Positions 25,644 through 34,743 of a stretch of 64,000 nt of DNA are shown one piece after another (within the stretch, counting starts at the first letter, position 1; every line of letters begins with the position of its first letter). The notes under the pieces were generated by a model, which saw nothing but the letters and a program-made list of their open reading frames with translations, ran no database searches and was not told the DNA's origin. The stretch comes from Hirschia sp964351655. Lineage in GTDB: Bacteria; Pseudomonadota; Alphaproteobacteria; Caulobacterales; Hyphomonadaceae. The translations under genes and the position numbers were made by a program. The stretch covers positions 67,725-131,724 of the forward strand of contig CAYGPD010000005.1 in NCBI GenBank assembly GCA_964351655.1. Direction: 5' to 3'.

Positions 25644-26224
25644 GTCAAACGCCAAAGGAATCCGATCTAATCGTTGTAGCACAAATTGGCGGCGCACATG
25701 GCGTGCGTGGTCATGTGCGGGTGCGCTCTTATACGGATTATCCTGAAGATTGTTTTGCATATGGTCCTTTACTCGATGCTGATGGCAAAATTGTTTTCAC
25801 AGCAAAGAGCTATCAAGAGAACAAAGATGGCTTTGTTGTATGGCCTGTTGAACATCGTCAGCGCGAAGAGTGGATGAAAATGAAAGGCGCATTACTATAT
25901 GTGCGCCGTGAAGCACTGCCTGAACCAGAAGAAGATGAGTTCTATTTTACAGACCTTATCGGCTGCAATGTTGTACATGAAGATGGCCGCCAACTTGGCC
26001 GTGTGCTGCATGTACATAATTTTGGTGCGGATGATTTGCTGGAGCTGAAAAGCCCGCTCGGTTCGGACTATATGCTGCCCTTTACCCGAGTCATTGTACC
26101 CAAGGTTGATATAGCTAATCGCATACTGACGGCAATGCCTGAAGAGCAATACCTACCAGATGCATTGCGTATTGACGATCCAGAAAATGATGACGATGCA
26201 GGTGAGCGCCCAGAAGACGCATAA
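25640..26224 (+). CDS. rimM: Ribosome maturation factor RimM
   Basis: A 194-residue factor that assists late maturation of the 30S subunit and binds S19. Seen: VAQIGGAHGVRGHVRVRSYTD at the start (RimM N domain), EFYFTDLIGCNVV and DDLLELKSPLGSDYMLPFTRVIVPKVD (PRC-barrel). An acidic tail of about 20 residues ends it. In most alphaproteobacteria trmD follows directly; here an oppositely oriented gene ends only 7 bases beyond and trmD is 4.8 kb away. Confidence 0.95.
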   Translation: MSQTPKESDLIVVAQIGGAHGVRGHVRVRSYTDYPEDCFAYGPLLDADGKIVFTAKSYQENKDGFVVWPVEHRQREEWMKMKGALLYVRREALPEPEEDEFYFTDLIGCNVVHEDGRQLGRVLHVHNFGADDLLELKSPLGSDYMLPFTRVIVPKVDIANRILTAMPEEQYLPDALRIDDPENDDDAGERPEDA

Positions 26225-26231
26225 GCGCTGC

Positions 26232-27968
26232 TTACTTGCAATTATTGTTGGGCTTTAAAAAGCGGTAATACAAAATTGAATGCTTCTCTCGGCTATTGAT
26301 TAGACTTTTACGCACAGCACCTTGAGGCGCTGTGTTAACATCTTTGATGAGAATTTCATTTTTCAAATAATGAACTAGATCTTCTGGCATGGCGGCTTGT
26401 TCACGCCAAATGGCAAGGCAAGCACCTCTGCCACGTGTTGCGACAGGGAAGGCAGCAAGAGGATAGTGTAGGTCGATCATACGAGCGTCGGGAAATTGTG
26501 TTCGTAAATTCCCCGTGAGGTGTGGTTCGTTTCCAACAATCGTTCCATCGGCAAAGCCCTCTAGCGTAAGGCTTTTGGAAAATTCTTCAATTGGTTGGTA
26601 GGCGCGACAACGTATTTCTGCGCATCCCATTATATCCTCACTCCAATCTACAAATCGTCCTGCGATAACGAGGATGATGGACAAGCCTACGACCACGCCA
26701 AATGCTTTCATTGCAATGAAATAAGGACCAGAACGCTGCACTTGAAAAAACAGCCAGATAGGCAGCCCCATAAATACGGGTAACATCCATGGCGTGGATA
26801 AGTTTTGTCCAGTTGCAATGGATGTGAGGCAAATGATAATGAGCGATAGGCGTAAAGTGTAAGAAAAGAGCCGTCGCCAAGTGCGTTCAAAAGGGCCTTC
26901 TTCTACGTCTCTTTTGGGAAAAAATGGATAGATGTAGGCAAACCACATTGGCCAAAATAGCATCAAGAATAAAATTCCCAATGGCATTATAAACTCGATC
27001 GCTGATAATCCGCTCTCTCGCAACGATAGCGCTCGCCCCAGTATAAAATCTTTAATGCCGTCTTGGGTGGTGAAGACTAGTTGGGAGCCAAAGCCAAAAT
27101 CAGAAGCAGAGAGGTTGCTTACCGGGCCGCCACCTTGCAGCAACCACATGCCATGCAGGGTGAACACCGCAAGGCCAGCAGCTAGGGCAACACCCACCCT
27201 GATCCATGTGATCGCAGGGGGGGACAGGCGATCACCGTTGGCATCATAGTGTGGACGCGTAAGGGACTTCATTCCCATCGCGGCGCAGATAAGGCAGAAG
27301 GGGAAAAGTATTAGATGCAAATGGCTTAAAGCACAAAGCCCGATTGATGCCCCAAAGCATCCCCACCAGAAATAGCCTTTATTAGTCAGTGCATTAGTTA
27401 AAAAATACAGAGTAATTGAAAGAATGGAAAAATCTAAAATCTGTGGAATTTTATCTTCATGACCGGCCCAGCCGAGTGTAAAAATAAGAGCCAATGCGCC
27501 TACAGAGCCGGCAGCAAGATCTAGCCTGCGATGCAGGAAGCCATTATTGTCCATCCATTCAAAAACGGTCAGAGATGCCTTATAATACGCGCACAATCCT
27601 ACAGCTAGGACGGAGTATTTAAGAGCCGCAATACTCGCAACGCTCATCCCGACAGATGCGTTTAATATCGCAAAAAACCAAGTTAAAAGCGGGGGATGAT
27701 CTGCACTATACCCTAATTGAAATGATTGACCCAATAACGCGAAATTTGCTTCATCTAGGGTCAGAACTGGAGAAGTCATCAGTCTGATAAGAAAATGCAG
27801 AAGACAATAGCCAAGGATTGCGCTGTAGATAGTGCGTTCTTTTGGGTAACTTCCATAAAGCGCTGATCTAATGGGATCATTTTCGCTGCTTTGTGTGTTG
27901 AACCCTGTATCCGTAGCGTAAGATTGTGCCACCGCTCTACCGCTCTTATCTGTCAGCTCGTGGATCAT
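26232..27968 (-). CDS. Glycosyltransferase family 39 (ArnT/PMT-like)
   Basis: A 578-residue polytopic membrane protein that would transfer a sugar from a lipid carrier on the periplasmic face. Seen: LTLDEANFALLGQSF with the acidic pair in the first periplasmic loop, GYSADHPPLLTWF (GY..HPPL motif of GT-C enzymes), and about eleven hydrophobic segments, then a 130-residue soluble C-terminal domain. Its start overlaps the end of the GT2 gene by 23 bases, so the two form one unit, a pairing typical of lipid or polysaccharide modification where GT2 makes the polyprenyl-phosphate sugar donor. Confidence 0.85.
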   Translation of the reverse strand: MIHELTDKSGRAVAQSYATDTGFNTQSSENDPIRSALYGSYPKERTIYSAILGYCLLHFLIRLMTSPVLTLDEANFALLGQSFQLGYSADHPPLLTWFFAILNASVGMSVASIAALKYSVLAVGLCAYYKASLTVFEWMDNNGFLHRRLDLAAGSVGALALIFTLGWAGHEDKIPQILDFSILSITLYFLTNALTNKGYFWWGCFGASIGLCALSHLHLILFPFCLICAAMGMKSLTRPHYDANGDRLSPPAITWIRVGVALAAGLAVFTLHGMWLLQGGGPVSNLSASDFGFGSQLVFTTQDGIKDFILGRALSLRESGLSAIEFIMPLGILFLMLFWPMWFAYIYPFFPKRDVEEGPFERTWRRLFSYTLRLSLIIICLTSIATGQNLSTPWMLPVFMGLPIWLFFQVQRSGPYFIAMKAFGVVVGLSIILVIAGRFVDWSEDIMGCAEIRCRAYQPIEEFSKSLTLEGFADGTIVGNEPHLTGNLRTQFPDARMIDLHYPLAAFPVATRGRGACLAIWREQAAMPEDLVHYLKNEILIKDVNTAPQGAVRKSLINSREKHSILYYRFLKPNNNCK

Positions 27969-28701
27969 TCCATTCAGCAGCGATACCTTGACCGCCGCGT
28001 CTCACGAGCCAGATCATACCAAGAAGATCAACAATTCCTGCACCTAATCTGGATAAAAAGCCATATTTGGAAGCACCATGCCAGCGTTCGCGGTCATTGA
28101 CGAATTCTTCGCTAACATCCCAACCTGCTCGTTTTATTAGCGCAGGAAAAAAGCGATGCATACTGGCGAAATAAGGCAGATCTCTAAATGCTTTCGTTCG
28201 GATAAGTTTAAAGCCACAACCGGTATCTTTCGCATCATCTCTTAGGCAGAAGCGACGCACCCCATTTGCTATACGTGACTGTAGCCACTTAAAGCCGCTA
28301 TCGTTTCTACTAGTGCGGCGTCCTGCGATAATGCCAAGTACAGGAGGTGCGCCGGGGGCAATAGTGCTGTCCCATATGCGACGAGTATCAGCAGGGTCAT
28401 TCTGGCCATCGCCATCGAGTAATTGAACCCAATCGCCTGTGACGGACTTTAATCCCGTGAAGAGGGCCGCTGATTTCCCGCTGCGTTTGACGTGCGTGAG
28501 CACTTGCACAGTATCAGGATATTTCAATAAAGCGTCTGCCAACTCTTCACCTGTCGTATCTGCGGATGCATCATTTACGCAAATAATTTCAAATGAAATG
28601 CCTTCAAGAACTCGATGCACTTCCTCGAGCAACGGTGCGATATTGCCGGCTTCGTTGAAGAAAGGAATTAATACTGACAGTTTTAATGTTGATGACGTCA
28701 C
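27946..28701 (-). CDS. Glycosyltransferase family 2 (polyprenyl-phosphate sugar synthase-like)
   Basis: A 251-residue GT-A enzyme. Seen: LSVLIPFFNEAGNIAPLLEEV, the D-x-D region LLDGDGQNDPADTRRI, and GCGFKLIRTKAF, as in dolichol-phosphate mannosyltransferase/ArnC-like enzymes. A short C-terminal segment is moderately hydrophobic (AGIVDLLGMIWLVRRGG). It would charge undecaprenyl or decaprenyl phosphate with a sugar, used by the GT39 partner whose gene overlaps it. Sugar unknown. Confidence 0.87.
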   Translation of the reverse strand: MTSSTLKLSVLIPFFNEAGNIAPLLEEVHRVLEGISFEIICVNDASADTTGEELADALLKYPDTVQVLTHVKRSGKSAALFTGLKSVTGDWVQLLDGDGQNDPADTRRIWDSTIAPGAPPVLGIIAGRRTSRNDSGFKWLQSRIANGVRRFCLRDDAKDTGCGFKLIRTKAFRDLPYFASMHRFFPALIKRAGWDVSEEFVNDRERWHGASKYGFLSRLGAGIVDLLGMIWLVRRGGQGIAAEWNDPRADR

Positions 28702-28863
28702 GATAAACCAGAGCTAACTTTGCGGCTAGGAATATCCGCCTTTGGAATCATTAACACACTTCAGGCGAAGGTGAAGGTGAAGTAAGTGACAAATAGTGTT
28801 GATTTTCACAAAAAATGGACAGAGCGTCCCTTCAAGCTATAAATTTAATCGTAAATGAGGTGA

Positions 28864-30636
28864 TTAATAGGTTTCACAGACAGAATTTAGATTTGTTGTC
28901 GGAACAGATAAATCAGCTCGAACTTCGTTTAGGAGACTAATGAGGGATACTCCTTCAAAAGTTTCAGAGCTGGTGGGTGATTGTCCAATGTGAAGAGCGA
29001 TGATTTTACCGGTTGTAAGATTAAAGACCGGTGCGCCAGTTTCTGGTAAAGTGGCGGCGGAATTGTAACTTATATAGCTAGTGTTTTGATCTGATTTCAT
29101 TTTGGTTATTTGTAAGGTCGCAAACTGTTGCGTGATTTTCAGTCTTGATGATTGGTTTTTGGCGGCGGCAGTTGTATCTAAATGTGAAGGTGCTAAAGCC
29201 ATTATACCGACTGGTTCAAATGAAGTGTCTACATCGACTGTCAAATCTTGTTCCAGAGATTTTATTCTAGAAAATTTGCGGCAGTCTAAGTCGCCATAGG
29301 AAATTGCACGTGCGCCTAAGGGCAATACGCCTTCGATTTCGTGCAAGCTGAATGCTGATTGGTTCTCATTCTGCACTTGCGATTGCCAGATTGCGTTTTG
29401 CGCGGTGAGGCTAGGGTCGCCATGTAAGGCCGGTAAATCAAGGCTGAACGTATTTTTAGAGACGGGTTCTGCAATGGCAAGCATGACGCGCTCAGTGTTC
29501 TTCTCTGAAGCGAGATGAAAGTTTGCGTTGTTTTGTAGCGGTGAATGCCGAATTTCTGGTGTAGAAGCAATCAGATCATTGCGTGCCGAGCGGTTAAATG
29601 TAGGTGTCAAAATAAATGACTTATTCTGGTGAGCTTCGCCTAATAATTCACCCGCAACAATAATTCCTGTAAACTTCTGTGCTTGGTCGGCATTAAGAGC
29701 CGAAGGCGGAAAAGCTATACGTGCAACTGATCCTGAGTGACTTGCGGCACGCGGATACCAACCTTGGATGTTACTAAGAAACCCCACTGAGTCAGATGAA
29801 AGATGAAGGCGGATATCAGAGTATAGCCGTGTCTGCACATCTTCTAGATGAGAGACTTTTCCAGAGGCTATTTGTAATTCGTCTTCAAGCGCGGATGCGC
29901 GTTGGTTTGTGGAATGCCACTTTATCCCAATTAAAATAGTAATTGCAGCTAAAGCAGATATTGCAAGTAGACTTATTTTAGATGGAGAATTTGTATGAAC
30001 TTTTGCCGCAGACTCGTTGTAGGCACTTTGACTGGCGGCAAGGAATGATTCTTCTAGTTTGGGAATGGGAGGCGCATTCGGTGGTGCATTGTTCGCCCAC
30101 GAAGTGCAGCGCTGTAGATCTTTGCCATACAGCAGTAGTGTGGGGGAACGTCCGTGTTTATCCCACTTTCTAGCAAGTAATGAAATGCGAGTATGTTCTT
30201 TGACCCAAGGTAAGTCGAGTTTTAGTTTTGAAACCAATTGAGACAAGCTGACGGCAAAGCTTTTATCCTCTTGAAAACTCACAAAAGGCATTTGAAGCAT
30301 TGGGTCAGGAACTTCTGATGCAGATATACGCTGAAGAGGTGCGAGAATTATCCGTTTCCCCATGTAGTATGCCATTTCAAGTTCGCGGGTCGCAGATGTG
30401 TCCTGAAGTGCATTGGGAGAGAGAATGAAAATTATGGTGTCAGAATATAAAACGCGATCTTCTTGTTCTGTTTGGGATAGTGCAGTCGGTGATGCGGGTA
30501 TATCTGTGTCGGGGTAGGAAGTGCGAGCGTCAAAGCCACAAGTGTTTAGGCCAGTCATCAGATCGGTGGCGAAACTGAGATCAGCTCGCGCACAACAAAT
30601 ATACACTCGTAATAAGTGTTCGGGATCGTTTGACAT
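28864..30636 (-). CDS. TIR-domain membrane protein with trypsin-like (pseudoprotease) C-terminus
   Basis: A 590-residue protein; ATG preceded by AGAGGGGGGTCAC. Residues about 9-140 are a TIR domain (VYICCARADLSFATDLM, FILSPNALQDTSATRELEMAY); Glu85 sits where TIR NADases have their catalytic Glu. Residues 140-212 form a linker with LPWVKEHTRISLLARKWDKHGR, shared by TIR proteins that carry varied C-terminal domains. One membrane helix at about 221-241, a short coiled coil to 275, then about 300 residues ending in LPETGAPVFNLTTGKIIALHIG. That end resembles the GDSGSPV region of trypsin-like proteases, but the nucleophile Ser is Ala535 and no TNHH motif is seen, so it is probably inactive. Role unknown: immune, stress sensing or signalling. 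Confidence 0.75.
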   Translation of the reverse strand: MSNDPEHLLRVYICCARADLSFATDLMTGLNTCGFDARTSYPDTDIPASPTALSQTEQEDRVLYSDTIIFILSPNALQDTSATRELEMAYYMGKRIILAPLQRISASEVPDPMLQMPFVSFQEDKSFAVSLSQLVSKLKLDLPWVKEHTRISLLARKWDKHGRSPTLLLYGKDLQRCTSWANNAPPNAPPIPKLEESFLAASQSAYNESAAKVHTNSPSKISLLAISALAAITILIGIKWHSTNQRASALEDELQIASGKVSHLEDVQTRLYSDIRLHLSSDSVGFLSNIQGWYPRAASHSGSVARIAFPPSALNADQAQKFTGIIVAGELLGEAHQNKSFILTPTFNRSARNDLIASTPEIRHSPLQNNANFHLASEKNTERVMLAIAEPVSKNTFSLDLPALHGDPSLTAQNAIWQSQVQNENQSAFSLHEIEGVLPLGARAISYGDLDCRKFSRIKSLEQDLTVDVDTSFEPVGIMALAPSHLDTTAAAKNQSSRLKITQQFATLQITKMKSDQNTSYISYNSAATLPETGAPVFNLTTGKIIALHIGQSPTSSETFEGVSLISLLNEVRADLSVPTTNLNSVCETY

Positions 30637-31018
30637 GTGACCCCCCTCTAGCCCCTGTTAAACTGTGTCACTATTAACTATATTCTAGAAACTCTATATT
30701 TCATATGCAATAAAGACAATGTATTGGGGCGTTATCTTAATGTTATGATCAGAAAAATGTTAACCACATTGTCTATATGCAACAGGCGCATCATATAGCA
30801 TTTTGATGTATTCAACAGGCCTTACAACCAATTCGAGAACCCATAAACCTGTGAGTTGAATCCGTTCGCAAACGGATGGATTAATTCGAGGCACTTGATT
30901 GTCATGAAGGGAGGCGTCAAAGAGGAGTGGGTATGTTTCATGATGCGAGTGTCATGTGCGTTCTTCATTTGATTTCGGACGGCTGCGGCACGTAAATCGA
31001 AATATTCGAGAGATATTT
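30637..31018. other. 382-base divergent intergenic region
   Basis: Lies between the TIR gene and trmD and should hold promoters for both. It contains a small hairpin, ATCCGTT / AACGGAT at 30860-30877 with a CGCA loop, and several isolated TTAAC half-sites, none with correct CtrA spacing. No further coding sequence recognised. Confidence 0.5.
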
Positions 31019-31735
31019 ATGAGTTTTCAAACTACCTTTTTGACGCTTTTCCCTGAAGCATTCCCTGGATTACTAGATGTGTCGATTATTGGGCGTGCTC
31101 GTGAGCAGGGGATTTGGACGTGTGAAACTGTTGATATCCGTGAGTTTGGAGAAGGCAAACATCGTCAGGTAGATGATACTCCAGCAGGTGGCGGAGCAGG
31201 TATGGTAATGCGTGCAGATATTATGGCTGCAGCAATAGATTCTGTTGATCGCAAAGGCCGCCCCCTTATTTATATGTCTCCGCGCGGGAAAACACTTGAT
31301 CAAGTCAGGGTTAGGGAGTTGGCTGCGGGGACTGGGTTGATTGTTTTGTGTGGTCGTTTTGAGGGATTAGATCAGCGCGTTATAGATGCTTATGATATTG
31401 AAGAGGTATCTATTGGCGATTTTATTCTTGCGGGCGGGGAAGTAGCAGCGCAAACAATGACTGAAGCTTGTGTACGACTTTTGCCAGGGGTTGCGGGCAA
31501 TGAAGAGAGCTTAGAACAAGAAAGTTTTGAGACCGGACTGCTTGAACACCCTCATTATACAAAGCCAAGAAATTGGAAAAATAGGCCGACTCCTGACGTT
31601 TTGTTGTCTGGAGACCATAAAAAGATAGAAGAATGGCGCCAAGTTCAGTCTTTGGCGTTGACAAAAGCGCGTAGACCAGATTTATACGCCTCCTTCAAGT
31701 TAAACGCAGCGACGAACGCGCGACCGAAAGATTAA
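31019..31735 (+). CDS. trmD: tRNA (guanine-N1)-methyltransferase TrmD
   Basis: A 238-residue enzyme that methylates G37 next to the anticodon of some tRNAs, preventing frameshifts. Seen: TLFPEAFPGLLDVSIIGRA, the trefoil-knot segments VDDTPAGGGAGMVMR, LCGRFEGLDQRVIDAYDIEEVSIGDFILAGGE (noted by key parts GRFEGLDQRV and SIGDFILAGGE) and HPHYTKPRNW. The ATG at 31019 is chosen because the family starts just before the TLFPE motif; the reading frame extends upstream without a good site. Forms a unit with rplS. Confidence 0.95.
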   Translation: MSFQTTFLTLFPEAFPGLLDVSIIGRAREQGIWTCETVDIREFGEGKHRQVDDTPAGGGAGMVMRADIMAAAIDSVDRKGRPLIYMSPRGKTLDQVRVRELAAGTGLIVLCGRFEGLDQRVIDAYDIEEVSIGDFILAGGEVAAQTMTEACVRLLPGVAGNEESLEQESFETGLLEHPHYTKPRNWKNRPTPDVLLSGDHKKIEEWRQVQSLALTKARRPDLYASFKLNAATNARPKD

Positions 31736-31746
31736 GAGCTCTACAG

Positions 31747-32148
31747 ATGGCCAACATTATACAAACTCTCGAAGCTGAAGAGATGCAACGCGTTCTCGGC
31801 GACAAAAAAATTCCTGATTTTTCAGCTGGTGACACTTTGCGTGTTAGCGTGAAAATCAAAGAAGGTGAGCGCGAACGCGTTCAGGCTTACGAAGGTGTAT
31901 GTATCGCCCGTTCTGGTGGTGGCATCCAAGAAAGCTTCACAGTACGTAAACTTTCATTTGGTGAAGGTGTTGAGCGTGTTTTCCCTGTTGTTTCTCCAAT
32001 GATTGAAAGCATTGAAGTGAAACGTAAAGGTAAAGTGCGTCGTGCGAAACTTTACTACCTACGCGGACTTACTGGTAAGCGTGCACGTATTGTTGAGCGT
32101 ACAACAGGACACGGAATTGTCCGTCGCGAGAAAAAAGAAAAAGCTTAG
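31747..32148 (+). CDS. rplS: Ribosomal protein bL19
   Basis: A 133-residue L19 at the 30S-50S interface. Seen: FSAGDTLRVSVKIKEGERERVQAYEGVCIARSGGG (key part VQAYEGVCIARSGGG), FTVRKLSFGEGVERVFP and KLYYLRGLTGKRARI. Starts 11 bases after trmD. Slightly longer than the usual 115-125 residues by a basic C-terminal tail. Followed by a strong terminator. Confidence 0.97.
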   Translation: MANIIQTLEAEEMQRVLGDKKIPDFSAGDTLRVSVKIKEGERERVQAYEGVCIARSGGGIQESFTVRKLSFGEGVERVFPVVSPMIESIEVKRKGKVRRAKLYYLRGLTGKRARIVERTTGHGIVRREKKEKA

Positions 32149-32187
32149 TCTTTTTCGGAAGTTTGTCTTCCAAGCAGATTTGATAAG

Positions 32188-32219
32188 AACGCCGCAATAT
32201 TATTATTGCGGCGTTTTTT
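32188..32219 (+). terminator. Rho-independent terminator after rplS
   Basis: Perfect 12-pair stem AACGCCGCAATA / TATTGCGGCGTT, then TTTTTTG. Confidence 0.93.
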
Positions 32220-32307
32220 GTTGTAATTGAGCGACATGTGGTTGCATCTGTTTTGATTCCGCGTCTAACCTTACAAATTGTAAATATGGGCTAGAGGGAG
32301 ATTCAGT

Positions 32308-33924
32308 GTGGCTGAAGCACAGGAAAATGAAAAAGTTGGCGGCATTCTTGGTTGGATTGAGCGAACTGGAAATAAGTTACCTGACCCCGTAGTCATCTTC
32401 TTCTATCTTGCGTTAGTTCTAATTGCGATTTCTGTGGTGTGCGCTCTCATGGGACTAACCGCATTGCACCCCACACAAGTGGGTGCGGACGGCAACCCTT
32501 TGGTTGTTGTGTCTCAAAGTCTGTTATCGGGCGACAATATTGCCAAATTCTGGGTTGAGATGACCAAGACTTTCTCGCACTTCCATCCGCTTGGTTATGT
32601 GCTGGTAGTGATGCTTGGAGCAGGTGTTGCAGAGCGTTCTGGGCTTTTTGGTGCTGCGATGCGGGCCGCGCTCGGAAATGCACCTAAGATCATTTTGACG
32701 CCAATGGTTGCTTTGATTGCTATGATTGCCAATCACGCTGCGGATGCGGCTTATGTGGTGATGATTCCTCTGGCGGGTATCATGTTTCATGCAGCTGGTC
32801 GTCACCCTATTGCGGGTATCGCAGCAGCATTTGCGGGTGTATCTGGCGGGTTTTCGGCCAATATCTTACCGGGACAATTGGATGTGTTGCTCTTCGGGAT
32901 TACCGAGATTGCTGTTGAAGGTTCTCAGATAGACCCAAACTGGACAATGAATGTTGCCGGAAACTGGTGGTTTATCTTTGTCCTTACCTTCATCTACTTA
33001 CCTGTTATCTGGTTTGTGACCGATAAAATAATTGAGCCTCGCTTAGCCAAGACACCGTTTTCAAATTCAGCGTCAGAAGATGAAAAGGTACAGGACCCAT
33101 CTGCGCAACTATCACCCGATGAGAAGAGGGGGCTTAATCGCGCAGGACTGGCGTTGCTGGCAGTCGTTGGGGTGTGGCTTGTTATGACGTTTGCACCTGG
33201 TACACCGTTAATCGATGAGGCGGCGTGTCCTGTGGCATTAGAAGCCAGTGGTCAATGTGCAGGGGTTCAGCGTCTTGCGCCATTCTTCAAATCACTTGTG
33301 GGTGGCTTCATGGTGCTTTTCCTTGGTGCTGGTTGGGCTTACGGCTCTGCTGTTGGCACTGTGAAGAACCATAGAGACCTTGTGTCTATGATGGCAGAAG
33401 GTATGCGCGATATGGGATATTATCTCGTGCTAGCATTTGCTGCGGCTCATTTTGTCGCTTTGTTTAACTGGTCAAATCTTGGATTGATTTTCGCAATTCA
33501 TGGTGCGGCTGGTATAGAGGCATCAGGACTCCCGCTTCCAATTGCGATGGGGTTGATTGTTCTTTTATCTGCAACGTTGAATCTGTTTGTAGGATCAGCA
33601 AGTGCGAAATGGGCATTATTGGCTCCTGTTCTTGTGCCAATGCTCATGCTTCTAGGTGTTAGTCCTGAAGGGGCGACAGCAATCTATCGCGTGGGGGATG
33701 GGGCCACAAACATTATCACTCCCCTAATGGTGTATTTTCCGCTTGTGCTAATCTTTGCTCAGCGGTGGAGTAAAGAATTTGGTCTAGGGTCTCTCACGGC
33801 GATGATGATTCCATATTCAATCTGGATGCTTATCACTGGGCTATTGCTCGTCGTGATTTGGGTCTTTCTGGGGCTGGATTTGGGTCCAGCTGCACCTATC
33901 GCGTATACCTTGCCAGGAAACTAA
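32308..33924 (+). CDS. AbgT-family transporter
   Basis: A 538-residue inner-membrane protein of the AbgT family (p-aminobenzoyl-glutamate uptake, or sulfonamide efflux as in MtrF). Starts at GTG after AGAGGGAG. Seen: GWIERTGNKLPDPVVIFFYLA, VLVVMLGAGVAERSGLFGAAMR, MIANHAADAAYVVMIPLAG and the C-terminal GASAKWALLAPV-type motif GSASAKWALLAPVLVPM, then YRVGDGATNIITPLM. About twelve membrane segments and two re-entrant loops as in the family. No abgAB hydrolase genes are adjacent, so efflux or a general role is as likely as folate-catabolite uptake. Confidence 0.92.
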   Translation: MAEAQENEKVGGILGWIERTGNKLPDPVVIFFYLALVLIAISVVCALMGLTALHPTQVGADGNPLVVVSQSLLSGDNIAKFWVEMTKTFSHFHPLGYVLVVMLGAGVAERSGLFGAAMRAALGNAPKIILTPMVALIAMIANHAADAAYVVMIPLAGIMFHAAGRHPIAGIAAAFAGVSGGFSANILPGQLDVLLFGITEIAVEGSQIDPNWTMNVAGNWWFIFVLTFIYLPVIWFVTDKIIEPRLAKTPFSNSASEDEKVQDPSAQLSPDEKRGLNRAGLALLAVVGVWLVMTFAPGTPLIDEAACPVALEASGQCAGVQRLAPFFKSLVGGFMVLFLGAGWAYGSAVGTVKNHRDLVSMMAEGMRDMGYYLVLAFAAAHFVALFNWSNLGLIFAIHGAAGIEASGLPLPIAMGLIVLLSATLNLFVGSASAKWALLAPVLVPMLMLLGVSPEGATAIYRVGDGATNIITPLMVYFPLVLIFAQRWSKEFGLGSLTAMMIPYSIWMLITGLLLVVIWVFLGLDLGPAAPIAYTLPGN

Positions 33925-33925
33925 G

Positions 33926-33960
33926 AAAAATCCCCTTGTTCAGTGAGGCTGAGCGAGGGG
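33926..33960 (-). terminator. Terminator of the flgI-flgJ-flbY unit
   Basis: Stem CCCCTTGTTCAG / CTGAGCGAGGGG (12 pairs, two G-T) with the T-run TTTTTC on the minus strand, immediately after the minus-strand stop. Shared end with the AbgT gene. Confidence 0.8.
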
Positions 33961-33961
33961 G

Positions 33962-34414
33962 TTAAATCTTCAAATTCGTTGCAATACCTGAATGTGCCGC
34001 GCTACTCTTGGGTTGCGTCACAGTTCCTGCGCGTCCATAGCCGGCAGGTGCTGCACGAGACGTGGCAACTTCTTCTGTGAGTGCCCTCACGAGCCCTTCA
34101 GTAACTTCTTTTGAAGCCAAGAGTGCGTTTGCATGGCGCTCGGAGAGTTGACGGAAAGCTTCTACGCAAACTTTTAGTTCTTCTTTCTGGATTTGGCTTG
34201 CTTCAGCCAATAAAGCGGGGTTCGCACGAATGTTGGCAATCTCGATGCGGTAAGCATGAGCGAGTTTTTCTTTCTCTGCCCAGTCTTTTGATGTCGCATC
34301 CAGCCGGTTTTCTTTATGCGCAATAATTTCAGCGCTAATCAAAGTGCTCAATCGTTGAGTGATTGCGATGAGTTGGTCAGCGCGATCTGCGCCATCATGT
34401 GCAGCAATAGCCAT
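33962..34414 (-). CDS. flbY: Flagellar protein, FlbY/FlgN-like
   Basis: A 150-residue helical cytoplasmic protein, third in the flgI-flgJ unit. The heptad-like first 110 residues (ADQLIAITQRLSTLISAEIIAHKENRL) fit FlgN-like export chaperones; the tail is Gly/Ala/Ser-rich. In Caulobacter a gene called flbY occupies exactly this position after flgI and flgJ, which is the main basis for the name. It starts two bases after flgJ. Exact function unproven; perhaps a chaperone for hook-associated proteins. Confidence 0.72.
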   Translation of the reverse strand: MAIAAHDGADRADQLIAITQRLSTLISAEIIAHKENRLDATSKDWAEKEKLAHAYRIEIANIRANPALLAEASQIQKEELKVCVEAFRQLSERHANALLASKEVTEGLVRALTEEVATSRAAPAGYGRAGTVTQPKSSAAHSGIATNLKI

Positions 34415-34416
34415 AT

Positions 34417-34743
34417 CTAGTCTTCTAATCCTTGCATGCGGAGAATTTCGGTAAGAACGGAATCGGCAATGCCAATACCGCCAGCATTGGAAAGCGATTT
34501 TGCGTATTGCTCAGTCAGCATAGGTCGAAATGCATCTTCAGCTTGACCGCCGCCGAATGGACCGTCCGTTTCAATTTGATTGAAAATAGGCTGAAGCATT
34601 TCGGCAAGAAACATTGTTTCAAATTCCTTTGCCATCTCTTCCGCTTTTTCGCGTGTTTGGGCTTCAGTGAATTTAAAATCTCTTTGCAGGTTGGTTGTCT
34701 TTAAAGAGCTTAGGTCAAATGGTAATGGAAGTGTATCGGCCAT
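34417..34743 (-). CDS. flgJ: Rod-binding protein FlgJ (N-terminal domain only)
   Basis: A 108-residue rod cap/scaffold protein. Matches the N-terminal domain of FlgJ: AEEMAKEFETMFLAEMLQPIF and FRPMLTEQYAKSLSNAGGIGIADSV. It lacks the C-terminal muramidase half found in enterobacteria, as is usual in alphaproteobacteria; another enzyme must open the peptidoglycan. Its ATG overlaps the flgI stop region, giving tight coupling. Confidence 0.9.
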   Translation of the reverse strand: MADTLPLPFDLSSLKTTNLQRDFKFTEAQTREKAEEMAKEFETMFLAEMLQPIFNQIETDGPFGGGQAEDAFRPMLTEQYAKSLSNAGGIGIADSVLTEILRMQGLED

